Positions 48,843 to 59,087 of a stretch of DNA of 64,000 bases are shown one piece after another. A program made the translations under genes and the position numbers. The stretch's first letter is position 1. Each line of letters opens with the position of its first letter. The notes beneath the pieces were generated by a model, which was given only the letters and a program-made list of their open reading frames with translations, did no database searches and had not been told where the DNA came from. The stretch spans positions 315,023-379,022 of the forward strand of contig CABYZG010000001.1 of the NCBI GenBank assembly GCA_902523455.1. The letters are read 5' to 3'. The stretch is from an uncultured Pelagibacteraceae bacterium. Its GTDB lineage: Bacteria > Pseudomonadota > Alphaproteobacteria > Pelagibacterales > AG-422-B15.

Positions 48843-49778
48843 ATGCCGGTAAACAAAGAACAACTTGAAGAAATTGAAGCCTTAAGGTCTGAAATATCAG
48901 AAACAGCTCGTGTTACAGCCCCTGAATTAGAAGCAGTTTTGTACAAACCAATAGAAGTGCTCGATCATGGCTTTATTCGTGTCATTGATTATATGGGGGA
49001 TGACAGTTCAATCGTGCAGTCGGCAAGAGTATCATACGGTAAAGGTACAAAGAAGATTTCTAACGACAAAGGGCTTATTAAATATTTAATGAGGCACCGT
49101 CACTCAACCCCTTTTGAAATGTGTGAAATTAAATTTCATATTAAACTTCCAATTTTCATTGCTCGACAATGGATACGACACAGAACGGCAAACGTTAATG
49201 AGTACTCGGCTCGCTACTCAATTCTTGATAAAGAGTTCTACATTCCATCAGCAGAAAACCTAGCAGCACAGTCAGCAATCAATAATCAGGGTAGAGGGGA
49301 TGCGTTAACAGATGATGAAGCTTCTAATGTTATACAAATACTAAAAAAGGATGCAGAGCAGACATATTCTAATTATGAAACGTTATTAAACGAAAGTTCT
49401 GAGGGCAACATAATTGATGAAAGTAAATCTGGAATTGCAAGAGAATTGGCCCGAATGAATCTTACCCTCAATACCTATACACAATGGTACTGGAAGATTG
49501 ACTTGAATAATTTATTACACTTTCTTGCTCTAAGAGCTGATGACCATGCGCAGTATGAAATACGTGTTTATGCGGATGCCATGTTAGATATTGTAAAAAA
49601 ATGGGTTCCTCTTACTTACGATGCATTTGAAGATTATAGAATTGGTGGAACAGAACTCTCCGCCAAAGAGGTCAATCTGATGAGAAAACTTCTAAAAGGC
49701 GAGAAAGTATCTTTTGAAGAAGAAGGTCTGTCTAAAAGAGAATGGAGCGAACTGCAAAGAAAGTTTGAAATTAGTTAG
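48843..49778 (+). CDS. thyX: Flavin-dependent thymidylate synthase ThyX
   Basis: This 311-residue enzyme makes dTMP from dUMP using FAD. The ThyX motif RHR-x7-S is present as [11 protein letters not shown], with SARY following, and the C-terminal [16 protein letters not shown] is typical. It replaces ThyA-type thymidylate synthase in many small genomes. It converges with mrp, whose stop lies within its last eight bases. Confidence 0.95.
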   Translation: MPVNKEQLEEIEALRSEISETARVTAPELEAVLYKPIEVLDHGFIRVIDYMGDDSSIVQSARVSYGKGTKKISNDKGLIKYLMRHRHSTPFEMCEIKFHIKLPIFIARQWIRHRTANVNEYSARYSILDKEFYIPSAENLAAQSAINNQGRGDALTDDEASNVIQILKKDAEQTYSNYETLLNESSEGNIIDESKSGIARELARMNLTLNTYTQWYWKIDLNNLLHFLALRADDHAQYEIRVYADAMLDIVKKWVPLTYDAFEDYRIGGTELSAKEVNLMRKLLKGEKVSFEEEGLSKREWSELQRKFEIS

Positions 49779-50856
49779 TATTTGCTAATTGCTCTAATTT
49801 TAATCGTTTTAATAAATTCTCAGCCAATTCAATAAACATTTGGCTGACTTTATGATCTGGCACTAAATCTGTAAGAGGGTGACCTTTTTCGCACTGCTCA
49901 AGAAGCAATGGATCATGAGGAAGATTTGCGAGTATTTCATAATCATATTTTTCAGCAACTTCATTTGTTTTACTTTCACCGTACAGCTTATATTCTTTAC
50001 CTGTATCAGGTGCCAAGAAGTAACTCATGTTTTCTACAATGCCAAGAATGGGGACTTTAGTTTTTTCAAACATCTTTAACCCTCTGATTACATCAATTAA
50101 AGCAATATCTTGAGGTGTAGTAACTATTAAACTTCCAGAGATTTTTAGTTTCTGAATCAGAGACAGTTGAACATCACCTGTGCCTGGAGGCAAATCAATG
50201 ACCATAATATCTGCAGCTCCCCAATTTACTTTATCAATCATTTCATTAATTGCTTTCATGACCATGAGTCCTCTCCATATGATGGGATTTTCATCATTTA
50301 CCATGTAACCCATTGACATTGTCGATAGTCCATATCGATTGATTGTTTCAATTTTTTGTCCATCAGAATGAGGCTTTTCATTAATCCCAATCATTTTGGG
50401 AATTGAAGGACCATAAATATCAGCATCAAGTAAACAAGTTTTTAAACCAAGTGATTTAAACGCACACGCAAGATTTGATGCGACTGTTGATTTACCAACT
50501 CCTCCTTTTCCTGATGCAACTGCAAGAATATATTTTATTTGATTAGTGCCAACGCTATTTGTTTTGTTGTCTGAATTCACTTCATCATTTGCATGTGTTG
50601 AATTTTCCTTATGTAAGGTTGTGATGATATTGACTTTAGTTATGCCAGGAATCTCTTTCAGTACTCTTTGAGCATCCTCAAAAATTTTTTCATTTTTTTT
50701 CTGATCATTTTCTTTAAATTCAATAATACAGTCTATTTTTCCCTCACTCACAGATACATTTTTAACCATACCCAAAGCCACTATGTTCTCACCCGCTTCT
50801 TCGTTAACAACTTGTCCAAGGAGGTGTAAAGCTTTATTTTCCAGAGTTTCTGCCAT
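49771..50856 (-). CDS. mrp: Mrp/ApbC Fe-S cluster carrier ATPase
   Basis: This 361-residue protein joins an N-terminal MIP18/DUF59 domain (about residues 8-90) to a P-loop ATPase. The deviant Walker A is [17 protein letters not shown], and [15 protein letters not shown] and ENMSYF follow. It carries iron-sulfur clusters to target proteins. The CxxC pair often found in the C-terminal part is not visible, although some functional members lack it. It is divergent from hflK. Confidence 0.92.
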   Translation of the reverse strand: MAETLENKALHLLGQVVNEEAGENIVALGMVKNVSVSEGKIDCIIEFKENDQKKNEKIFEDAQRVLKEIPGITKVNIITTLHKENSTHANDEVNSDNKTNSVGTNQIKYILAVASGKGGVGKSTVASNLACAFKSLGLKTCLLDADIYGPSIPKMIGINEKPHSDGQKIETINRYGLSTMSMGYMVNDENPIIWRGLMVMKAINEMIDKVNWGAADIMVIDLPPGTGDVQLSLIQKLKISGSLIVTTPQDIALIDVIRGLKMFEKTKVPILGIVENMSYFLAPDTGKEYKLYGESKTNEVAEKYDYEILANLPHDPLLLEQCEKGHPLTDLVPDHKVSQMFIELAENLLKRLKLEQLANTN

Positions 50857-50962
50857 TTTTTTGATCTTGTATTTACGTAATTAATTACAATATATCATAG
50901 TATAAGTGTAAATAATTGCTTTTAAGCATTTTTACCATATATAGGTAATAATTCTAAAGTAT

Positions 50963-52036
50963 ATGTCTTGGTCTGATAATAACAATAACGATCCTTGGGG
51001 TTCTTCGGGAAATGGAAGCGGTAGACGTGGTCCAGGTCCAAATATGGATGATGTGATCCGCAATGCACAGAACCGTTTTAAAGGAATGATGCCCGGTTCT
51101 TTTTTTGGAAAATTAGGACCAATGGTCATCATTGGTATATTAATACTTATATGGCTTGCGAGTGGTTTTTATAGAGTTCTACCGGATGAGCAGGGCGTGG
51201 TTTTACAATTTGGAAAGTATACTAAAACCACACAACCTGGACTGAACTATCACTTACCGTATCCAATAGAGCGTGTATTCACACCAAAAGTAACCAAAAT
51301 AAATAGAATAGATGTTGGTTACAGACAAAGTCCAGATTCTAGAGTTACAGCAATTAGAGATGTAGAAGAAGAAAGCCTAATGTTAACAGGTGATGAAAAT
51401 ATTGTTGATATTGACTTTTCAGTATTCTGGTTAATCAATGATGCAGGTAAATTTTTATTTAATGTTCAAGCCCCTGAACTCACTGTGAAAAGTGCTGCAG
51501 AGACTGCAATGAGAGAGTCTATCGGGCAAGGTGGCCTGCAATCCATTTTAACAGAAGGAAGAACAGAAATAGAGGAACAAACTAGATCGATTATTCAGGA
51601 AATTTTAGACGAATACGGTACAGGAATTACAATAACACAGGTACAAACTCAAAAGGCTGACCCACCAGCACAGGTAATTGACGCATTTAGAGATGTACAG
51701 GCTGCAAGGGCTGATATGGAACGACAAAGAAATGAAGCAGAGGCATATGCTAACGATATAATTCCAAGAGCAAGAGGTGAGGCGGAGCAAATTCTTCAAT
51801 CTGCTGAGGGTTATAGACAAAAGGTCATTGCTGACAGTGAAGGTAAAGCAGCAAGGTTCCTGTCAATTCAAACAGAGTATGCAAAAGCACCGCAAGTGAC
51901 AAAGAAAAGAATATTTTATGAGACAATGGAAGATGTATTCTCTGATATGGACAAAGTTATAATTGACAAAGCAGGAGGTGACTCAGTTGTACCTTATTTG
52001 CCTCTTCCAGAATTAAGCAAGAAGTCGCAGGAGTGA
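50963..52036 (+). CDS. hflK: HflK, membrane protease modulator
   Basis: This is a 357-residue SPFH/prohibitin-domain protein. It has a Gly/Asn-rich N-terminus (NNNNDPWGSSGNGSGRRG), one TM helix (about residues 50-70), YRVLPDEQGVVLQFGKY and a long C-terminal coiled coil. HflK and HflC form a cage that modulates FtsH in the inner membrane. It overlaps or nearly abuts hflC. Confidence 0.95.
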   Translation: MSWSDNNNNDPWGSSGNGSGRRGPGPNMDDVIRNAQNRFKGMMPGSFFGKLGPMVIIGILILIWLASGFYRVLPDEQGVVLQFGKYTKTTQPGLNYHLPYPIERVFTPKVTKINRIDVGYRQSPDSRVTAIRDVEEESLMLTGDENIVDIDFSVFWLINDAGKFLFNVQAPELTVKSAAETAMRESIGQGGLQSILTEGRTEIEEQTRSIIQEILDEYGTGITITQVQTQKADPPAQVIDAFRDVQAARADMERQRNEAEAYANDIIPRARGEAEQILQSAEGYRQKVIADSEGKAARFLSIQTEYAKAPQVTKKRIFYETMEDVFSDMDKVIIDKAGGDSVVPYLPLPELSKKSQE

Positions 52037-52038
52037 TC

Positions 52039-52899
52039 ATGAGCACTACTAGAATATCATTAATAGTTTTAGGATTTATAGCAATTATTGCTTATTTCAC
52101 CCTGTTCACAGTACTTGAAGTAAAAAATGCAATTGTATTGCAGTTTGGTGATCCAAAAAGAGTAATTACTGAACCAGGTCTTAATTTTAAAATACCTTTC
52201 ATTCAAAATGTAATATTTATTGATAATCGTATTTTAGACATCGATGCCCCTGCCGCTGAGGTAATCGCATCTGATCAAAAAAGACTTATTGTTGACGCTT
52301 ATGTAAAATTCAAAATTGTTGACGTATTACAGTTCTATAAGGCATTTGGTAATGAAAATGTCGCGAGATCAAGAATTTCTGCAGTAGTTAATTCAAGAAT
52401 TAGGGGCGTTCTAGGTGAGGAACCTCTGTCCGCCGTATTATCAGATGACCGTTCGAAACTTATGAAACAAATTACGTCATTAGCCGAAGCAGAAGTGAAG
52501 AACTTTGGAATAGAAATAGTTGATGTAAGAATTAAACGAGCTGATTTACCTGAAGCAAATAGCCAGGCAATATTTGGTAGAATGCAAACTGAACGTGAGC
52601 GTGAAGCCAGAGAGTTCAGAGCAAAAGGTGCTGAGATGGCACAAAAAATTCGTTCAACTGCTGATAAGGAAGTTACGATTATAAAGTCACAGGCAGAGAA
52701 AGAAGCCAACATAATTCGTGGTGAAGGTGATGGAATGGCTAATAAAGTTTTTGCGGATGCATTTGGAAAAGACCCTGAATTTTTTGCTTTCTACAGAGCA
52801 ATGCAAGCTTACGCTGAAGGCCTGAAAAGTTCTGATACTACTATGATCTTGTCTCCTGAAAGTGAATTCTTTCAATATTTTGGAACTTACTCTGAGTAA
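52039..52899 (+). CDS. hflC: HflC, membrane protease modulator
   Basis: This is the partner of HflK, 286 residues from the ATG. I use ATG 52039 with AGGAG six bases upstream, not the in-frame GTG inside the hflK end. One N-terminal TM helix, the SPFH domain (VLQFGDPKRVITEPGLNFKIPF) and the conserved RTEREREAREFRAKG-like stretch (TEREREAREFRAKGAEMA) are present. Confidence 0.95.
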   Translation: MSTTRISLIVLGFIAIIAYFTLFTVLEVKNAIVLQFGDPKRVITEPGLNFKIPFIQNVIFIDNRILDIDAPAAEVIASDQKRLIVDAYVKFKIVDVLQFYKAFGNENVARSRISAVVNSRIRGVLGEEPLSAVLSDDRSKLMKQITSLAEAEVKNFGIEIVDVRIKRADLPEANSQAIFGRMQTEREREAREFRAKGAEMAQKIRSTADKEVTIIKSQAEKEANIIRGEGDGMANKVFADAFGKDPEFFAFYRAMQAYAEGLKSSDTTMILSPESEFFQYFGTYSE

Positions 52900-52919
52900 A
52901 AATATCTAACTTTCCTAAA

Positions 52920-53108
52920 ATGTTGCAATTTATATTAGGTTCTCTTGGATTACTTTTAATTATAGAGGGCCTTCTTTACGCCTTATTTCCAAATAGAATG
53001 AAAAATATGATTAGATCTATGTTAGAGATGAACAATGACACCCTTAAATGGGGAGGTCTGGCATCAGCAATAGTAGGATTTCTAATGTTATGGACTGCAG
53101 TCAGATGA
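52920..53108 (+). CDS. DUF2065 small membrane protein
   Basis: This is a 62-residue protein with two TM helices. LGLLLIIEGLLYALFPNRMKNM and WGGLASAIVGFLMLW are diagnostic for DUF2065, a family found between hflC and degP in many Alphaproteobacteria. Its function is unknown. Its TGA overlaps the degP ATG. Confidence 0.9.
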   Translation: MLQFILGSLGLLLIIEGLLYALFPNRMKNMIRSMLEMNNDTLKWGGLASAIVGFLMLWTAVR

Positions 53109-54508
53109 AATTAAATATCAAAATTATACCAGCCATCTTTTTATTGTTTATTTGTTCTACGTTTCAATCTTTAAGCTTTAATGGACCAGATACCTTTTCT
53201 GATTTAGCTGAGAGAGTATCACCCTCAGTTGTTAACATTTCAACGACAGGTGTAATCGAAAATACAGGGCCTCAAGTTCCATCGATTGAAGATTTCTTTA
53301 ATTTCCCTTTTAATATGCCTAGCCCAGAACCATCAGAAAGAGAATTTAGTTCATTAGGTTCAGGCTTTGTGATTTCTGCAGATGGTTTTATTGTTACAAA
53401 TAATCACGTTGTAGAGAACGCTTCAGACATTCAAGTTACCTTTACAGATGGATTAAAATTAGAAGCCGAATTAATTGCTTCTGATGCAGAGACTGATTTA
53501 GCACTTTTGAAAGTTGACGCAAATAACCTTCCATTTTTAGAGTTTGGTGATTCAGATACTGCAAAAGTAGGTAACTGGGTTATGGCAATTGGCAACCCAC
53601 ACGGACTAGGAGGCACTGTTACAGCAGGTATCGTTTCTGCAAGAGGTAGGATGCTTGGTGGAAGATATGATGATTTTATACAAACTGATGCATCTATAAA
53701 TAGGGGCAATTCAGGAGGACCATTATTTGATTTAGATGGAAAAGTGATTGGAGTGAATTCAATGATCATTTCTCCAAGCGGTGGATCTATTGGAATTGGT
53801 TTTGCTATTCCATCAAATCTTGCAAATAACATTATTCAGCAACTGCAAGAAACAGGAGAAATTGAAAGAGCCTGGTTAGGCGTAAGAATTCAAGAAGTAA
53901 CTGATGAAATTGCAGAGAGTTTGGGTCTTGGTAAAACTTATGGTGCCTTAGTTCAGGGTTTAACTACAGATAGCCCGGCACTTAAAGGCGGAGTTAATGA
54001 GGGTGACATCATTATTGAATTCAATGGCAAAGAAGTTGAGTCTGTTCAAACGCTTCCAAAACTGGTAGCTGAGGCTGATATTGGTCAATCTACAAAGGTA
54101 GTTGTCTGGCGAGATGAAAAAGAAGTTCAGTTATTTGTAAATTTGGGCAAACAACCGTCTCTTGAGGAACTTGCCTCAATTGAAAATAATGGATCAGCTG
54201 TTTTAATAAAAGAACTAGGAATAAAAGTCAGAACCTTGACAGATGAAGACAAGTCCAGATTGGATTTAGCTAAAACTTTACAAGGAGTAATTATATCTGA
54301 AATCAATAATGACTCTTTCCTAATACGACAAAATATTAAGAAAGACGACATTATTATTGAAATACAAAATAAATCAGTGAAAGCATCTGGGGAAGTATTA
54401 CAAATAATTGATGAGGTTGTTTCTCAGGGAAAAGAAAATGTTTTAATTGTTTTTTACTCTGGCCCTAACTCTAAAAAATATATAGGCGCAAGGTTGTCTC
54501 TCGACTAA
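53105..54508 (+). CDS. degP: DegP/Do-family periplasmic serine protease
   Basis: This is a 467-residue protease-chaperone. I use the ATG overlapping the DUF2065 stop because it gives a proper signal peptide (MKLNIKIIPAIFLLFICSTF). The catalytic triad is H101 (TNNHVV), D131 (ETDLALL) and S203 (GNSGGPL). Two PDZ domains follow, at about 275-360 and 375-465. It lies in the usual hflKC-degP context, linking periplasmic quality control with FtsH regulation. Confidence 0.94.
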   Translation: MKLNIKIIPAIFLLFICSTFQSLSFNGPDTFSDLAERVSPSVVNISTTGVIENTGPQVPSIEDFFNFPFNMPSPEPSEREFSSLGSGFVISADGFIVTNNHVVENASDIQVTFTDGLKLEAELIASDAETDLALLKVDANNLPFLEFGDSDTAKVGNWVMAIGNPHGLGGTVTAGIVSARGRMLGGRYDDFIQTDASINRGNSGGPLFDLDGKVIGVNSMIISPSGGSIGIGFAIPSNLANNIIQQLQETGEIERAWLGVRIQEVTDEIAESLGLGKTYGALVQGLTTDSPALKGGVNEGDIIIEFNGKEVESVQTLPKLVAEADIGQSTKVVVWRDEKEVQLFVNLGKQPSLEELASIENNGSAVLIKELGIKVRTLTDEDKSRLDLAKTLQGVIISEINNDSFLIRQNIKKDDIIIEIQNKSVKASGEVLQIIDEVVSQGKENVLIVFYSGPNSKKYIGARLSLD

Positions 54509-54513
54509 ATAAA

Positions 54514-55392
54514 ATGGAAAAAAGGGACATACTGGTTATCTTTGGTCCCACAGCGAGTGGAAAGTCAAAGCTTGCAACTAAAATTGCTTCTAAACAAAAA
54601 TCAGCAATAATTAATTTTGATAGTCTTCAGATATATAAAGATCTAAAGATACTAACTGATAGACCAGACGATGAGATGTGCAAAAAATTTGACCATCGTC
54701 TTTATGGAATGCTAAAAGGAAGTGAAAGTTGCTCAGCAGCTATTTGGCTAGAAAAAGCAGCTCATGAAATTAATAATTGTTTTGATAATAAGTTACTTCC
54801 AATTCTTGTAGGTGGAACTGGTTTGTACTTAAAGGCCTTGATGGACGGACTTTCAGAAATTCCTTCTATAAAAAAAAATATAGAAGAACAAGCAAAGCTG
54901 GATTTAGAAACCAATGGTCTTGATCATTTATATAAAAAAATTTTAACTAAATATCCAGGCACAAAAATTAATTCAAACGATAAACAAAGAATAACGCGTA
55001 GTTATTCATTATTGCTTCAGACTGGAAAGGTTTTAGAAGAATGGCAATTTAATCCAAACAAAATAATTGATAATGTAAACTATAGATTGATCCTAACTGT
55101 CAATCTACGTGAGAAGTTATATGAATCAGCTGCTCAAAGAGTGGAAAATATGTTTAGAGATGGTGCAGTCGCTGAGGTTCAATCTTTAATTGAGAAAAAT
55201 TATAACCCTGAATTATCAATTATGAAGGCAATTGGAGTTCGTGAGATAACCAACTTTATTGAAGGAAAAGTCAGTTTAGATGAGGCTAAAAGTATAATGA
55301 AGAAAAACACTAGAAATTATATCAAAAGACAAGATACGTGGATTAAAGGTAATAATATTACCCAAAATGTTGATATAAAGAAATATTTATAA
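54514..55392 (+). CDS. miaA: tRNA dimethylallyltransferase MiaA
   Basis: This 292-residue enzyme adds a dimethylallyl group to A37 of tRNAs reading UNN codons. The P-loop GPTASGKSKLATKIA, INFDSLQIYKDL, LPILVGGTGLYLKALMDG and RNYIKRQDTWIKG are typical. It begins five bases after degP. Confidence 0.94.
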   Translation: MEKRDILVIFGPTASGKSKLATKIASKQKSAIINFDSLQIYKDLKILTDRPDDEMCKKFDHRLYGMLKGSESCSAAIWLEKAAHEINNCFDNKLLPILVGGTGLYLKALMDGLSEIPSIKKNIEEQAKLDLETNGLDHLYKKILTKYPGTKINSNDKQRITRSYSLLLQTGKVLEEWQFNPNKIIDNVNYRLILTVNLREKLYESAAQRVENMFRDGAVAEVQSLIEKNYNPELSIMKAIGVREITNFIEGKVSLDEAKSIMKKNTRNYIKRQDTWIKGNNITQNVDIKKYL

Positions 55393-55430
55393 ATTATATA
55401 TAAAATATTCTTTTCATATATTTAAAATAT

Positions 55431-55459
55431 TTGACTTATTAAGTAAATCTTCATAAAAC
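55431..55459 (+). promoter_or_regulatory. Likely ilvB promoter
   Basis: TTGACT (55431-55436) and TAAAAC (55454-55459) are separated by 17 bases in the 93-base gap after miaA. An AGGGGT ribosome binding site follows, seven bases before the ilvB ATG. I find no leader peptide here, unlike at leuA. Confidence 0.5.
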
Positions 55460-55485
55460 GTCATTTCTTATTAGGGGTATAATTT

Positions 55486-57255
55486 ATGGTAAATATGCAA
55501 ATGACTGGTGCACAAATGGTTCTGAAGGCCTTGGAAGATCAACAAGTTGATACTATTTTTGGCTATCCTGGTGGCGCAGTTTTGCCGATATATGATGAAT
55601 TAGCAAAAACTAAGGATACTAACCATCAAATTCGCCATTTTTTAGTAAGGCATGAACAAGGTGCATCCCATGCTGCTGAAGGGTATGCAAGGTCAAGTGG
55701 TAAAGTTGGAGTAATGTTAGTTACTTCTGGCCCTGGAGTTACTAACGCAGTGACTGGATTAACTGATGCTATGATGGATTCAATTCCTCTTGTTTGTATT
55801 AGTGGACAAGTTCCTACGCACTTAATTGGAACGGATGCATTCCAGGAATGCGATGCGGTAGGAATTACGCGCCCGTGCACAAAGCATAATTGGCTAGTTA
55901 AGGATATAAGTGATCTATCTCGAATTTTACACGAAGCTTTTTATGTAGCTTCAAGTGGCAGACCTGGACCTGTTCTCGTAGATATACCTAAAGATATTCA
56001 ATTCCAAACTGGAACATATATTGGGCCTGATACAGTTAAACATAAGTCCTATAGACCAAAATTAAAAGCGAACATTGATAATATTGATGATGCTCTAAAG
56101 TTAATTGCAGAAGCTGAAAAGCCAATCTTTTACACTGGAGGGGGAGTAATTAATTCAGGAAATGCAGCCGTTCAACTCCTAAGAGAGTTTGTTCGTCTTA
56201 CAGGTTTTCCAATTACATCTACCCTTCAAGGACTTGGTGCGTTTCCAGGTGATGATACCCAGTTTGTTGGAATGCTTGGCATGCACGGTACATACGAAGC
56301 TAACATGGCTATGAATAAATGTGACCTCATGATAAACATCGGTGCACGCTTTGATGATAGAATCACTGGAAAAATTGATGAGTTTTCTCCTAATTCAAAA
56401 AAAATCCATATTGATATTGATCCATCATCAATAAATAAAGTCGTCGATGTAGATGTTGCTCTTGTTGGTGACGTTGCACATGTGCTTGAAGATGCCATTA
56501 AGCTATGGAAATCAAAAGTTTACAAAGTTAATAAATCTCAGATTAAAGACTGGTGGAAACAAATAGATAAATGGAAAGAAGTAGACTCATTAGGGTTTAA
56601 TGAAGATAAAAAAACAATTAAGCCGCAGTATGCAATACAAAGATTATATGAGCTGACTAAGGAAAAAGATGTCTTTGTAACCACTGAGGTTGGTCAGCAT
56701 CAAATGTGGGCTGCGCAATATTACAAATTTAATAGACCTAATAGATGGATTACATCAGGAGGTTTAGGCACTATGGGCTTTGGCTTGCCTGCTGCGATAG
56801 GTGCTCAAGTTGCTCATCCCGATAAACTAGTAATTGATATTGCAGGAGAAGCTTCAATATTGATGTGTATACAAGAAATGTCGACAGCCATTCAACACAA
56901 ACTACCTGTGAAGATTTTTATTATTAATAATCAATACATGGGAATGGTAAGGCAGTGGCAAGAACTTCTTCACGACAAAAGATACTCTCACAGCTATACA
57001 GATGCTTTACCTGATTTTGTAAAGCTTGCTGAAGCTTACGGGGCTAAGGGTATAAGAGCCCAAAGTCCAAGAGAACTTGACAAGGCAATAAATGAAATGA
57101 TTGAATATGATGGCCCTGTAATATTTGACTGCGTAGTTGATGAAAACGAAAATGTTTTTCCAATGATACCATCTGGTAAGGCCCACAATGAAATGTTGCT
57201 TGGCGATGAAACAGAAAAAGAAGAGATCTCAGATGAAGGAAAAGTATTAGTATAA
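55486..57255 (+). CDS. ilvB: Acetolactate synthase large subunit
   Basis: This is a 589-residue thiamine-diphosphate enzyme starting valine, leucine and isoleucine synthesis. It has the catalytic Glu region [22 protein letters not shown] domain motifs ([22 protein letters not shown]) and the C-terminal TPP motif near [16 protein letters not shown]. The TPP motif reads GEAS, where most relatives have GDGS or GDAS. The small subunit gene overlaps its stop. Confidence 0.95.
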   Translation: MVNMQMTGAQMVLKALEDQQVDTIFGYPGGAVLPIYDELAKTKDTNHQIRHFLVRHEQGASHAAEGYARSSGKVGVMLVTSGPGVTNAVTGLTDAMMDSIPLVCISGQVPTHLIGTDAFQECDAVGITRPCTKHNWLVKDISDLSRILHEAFYVASSGRPGPVLVDIPKDIQFQTGTYIGPDTVKHKSYRPKLKANIDNIDDALKLIAEAEKPIFYTGGGVINSGNAAVQLLREFVRLTGFPITSTLQGLGAFPGDDTQFVGMLGMHGTYEANMAMNKCDLMINIGARFDDRITGKIDEFSPNSKKIHIDIDPSSINKVVDVDVALVGDVAHVLEDAIKLWKSKVYKVNKSQIKDWWKQIDKWKEVDSLGFNEDKKTIKPQYAIQRLYELTKEKDVFVTTEVGQHQMWAAQYYKFNRPNRWITSGGLGTMGFGLPAAIGAQVAHPDKLVIDIAGEASILMCIQEMSTAIQHKLPVKIFIINNQYMGMVRQWQELLHDKRYSHSYTDALPDFVKLAEAYGAKGIRAQSPRELDKAINEMIEYDGPVIFDCVVDENENVFPMIPSGKAHNEMLLGDETEKEEISDEGKVLV

Positions 57256-57761
57256 TGAGTGAATTAATTTCAAAACATACAGTATCAGTTCTTGTTGATA
57301 ATGAACCAGGTGTTCTTGCGCGAGTAATAGGTTTAATTTCAGGTAGAGGTTACAACATTGATAGTCTTACAGTTGCTGAAGTAGATGCAGAAAAACATAT
57401 CTCTAGGATTACAATTGTGGCGCCAGGTACAGAAGACACAGTAAATAAAATGATTAGCCAATTACAGAGAATTGTGCCTGTAAAAAGAGCGGTAAACGTC
57501 ACATTTGAAAAACAAGGCATTGAAAGGGAGATGGCCTTAGTCAAAATTATTTCAACTGGAGAAAAAAGAGTTGAGTCAATGCGGTTATCTGATGTATTTA
57601 GAGCCAAAGTTATAGACACAACACACGACTCATTCGTCTTCGAATTGAATGGTTCTCCAAGAAAAATTGATGCTTTCATCGATTTAATGAAGCCATTAGG
57701 TCTCTCTGAAGTATCAAGAACTGGCGTAGTAGCTATTGCACGTGGAACAGAAAAGATGTAA
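57255..57761 (+). CDS. ilvN: Acetolactate synthase small (regulatory) subunit
   Basis: This is a 168-residue regulatory subunit with an N-terminal ACT domain (TVSVLVDNEPGVLARVIGLISGRGYNIDSLTV) that binds valine for feedback inhibition. The C-terminal half REMALVKI and RTGVVAIARG is typical of IlvN/IlvH. Its ATG shares a base with the ilvB stop (TAATG). Confidence 0.96.
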   Translation: MSELISKHTVSVLVDNEPGVLARVIGLISGRGYNIDSLTVAEVDAEKHISRITIVAPGTEDTVNKMISQLQRIVPVKRAVNVTFEKQGIEREMALVKIISTGEKRVESMRLSDVFRAKVIDTTHDSFVFELNGSPRKIDAFIDLMKPLGLSEVSRTGVVAIARGTEKM

Positions 57762-58790
<1,029 letters not shown>

Positions 58791-58858
58791 TTCAGCAATA
58801 CTTCAGTTCAGCAATTTCCTTGATTTATGGAAGAAAATTAGGTTTTTTTACTAATACG

Positions 58859-58885
58859 TTGAAAAATAACGAATTTTCATATAAT
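58859..58885 (+). promoter_or_regulatory. Likely leuA promoter
   Basis: TTGAAA (58859-58864) and a perfect TATAAT (58880-58885) are 15 bases apart, slightly short. Transcription from near 58892 would give a leader of about 45 bases before the leucine-rich leader peptide, a sensible attenuator layout. Confidence 0.5.
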
Positions 58886-58936
58886 TATCGAAGTATCTCA
58901 AATAAGTAGAAAGTGCAATAAAACAGGGTGATAAAA

Positions 58937-59029
58937 TTGAATAAAAATTTTGAAAATCAATTAACTGTGAATAGCACTTCTCAATCTCTATTGCTGTTAG
59001 ATCTGCTTAGCAGCCCCTGGGTAATATAA
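58937..59029 (+). CDS. leuL: Leucine-rich leader peptide of leuA attenuator
   Basis: A 30-codon frame starts with TTG, six bases after AGGGTG, and ends TAA. Residues 18-24 are SLLLLDLL-like, six leucines in seven codons (CTA TTG CTG TTA GAT CTG CTT), using five different leucine codons. Ribosome stalling here when charged leucyl-tRNA is short would free the downstream transcript from terminating. It lies immediately before and into a terminator hairpin, as in known leu attenuators. An in-frame GTG at 58928 is an alternative start. Confidence 0.8.
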   Translation: MNKNFENQLTVNSTSQSLLLLDLLSSPWVI

Positions 59030-59054
59030 CATTACTGCAGGGGGTACTTAATTT
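59014..59054 (+). terminator. Attenuator hairpin upstream of leuA
   Basis: CCCCTG-GGTAAT (59014-59025) pairs with ATTACTG-CAGGGG (59031-59043), leaving a five-base loop and one bulge, and is followed by a T-rich stretch (TACTTAATTTT). The leader-peptide stop codon falls in the loop region, so a ribosome finishing the leader or stalled on the Leu codons would affect folding differently. Confidence 0.7.
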
Positions 59055-59087
59055 TAACACAATTTAATTTTATTAAGAGGATGAGAG

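Noticed and set aside
48740..48946. A 68-residue frame on the minus strand
   Set aside because: It covers the tmRNA promoter and 5' region and the start of thyX; both explain it better.
53048..53104. Upstream in-frame start for degP
   Set aside because: It would add 19 residues inside the DUF2065 gene and bury the signal peptide; the ATG at 53105 fits better.
58801..58860. Terminator after ilvC
   Set aside because: TTCC/GGAA with a following T run is present but the stem is only four pairs with a large loop, too weak to call.
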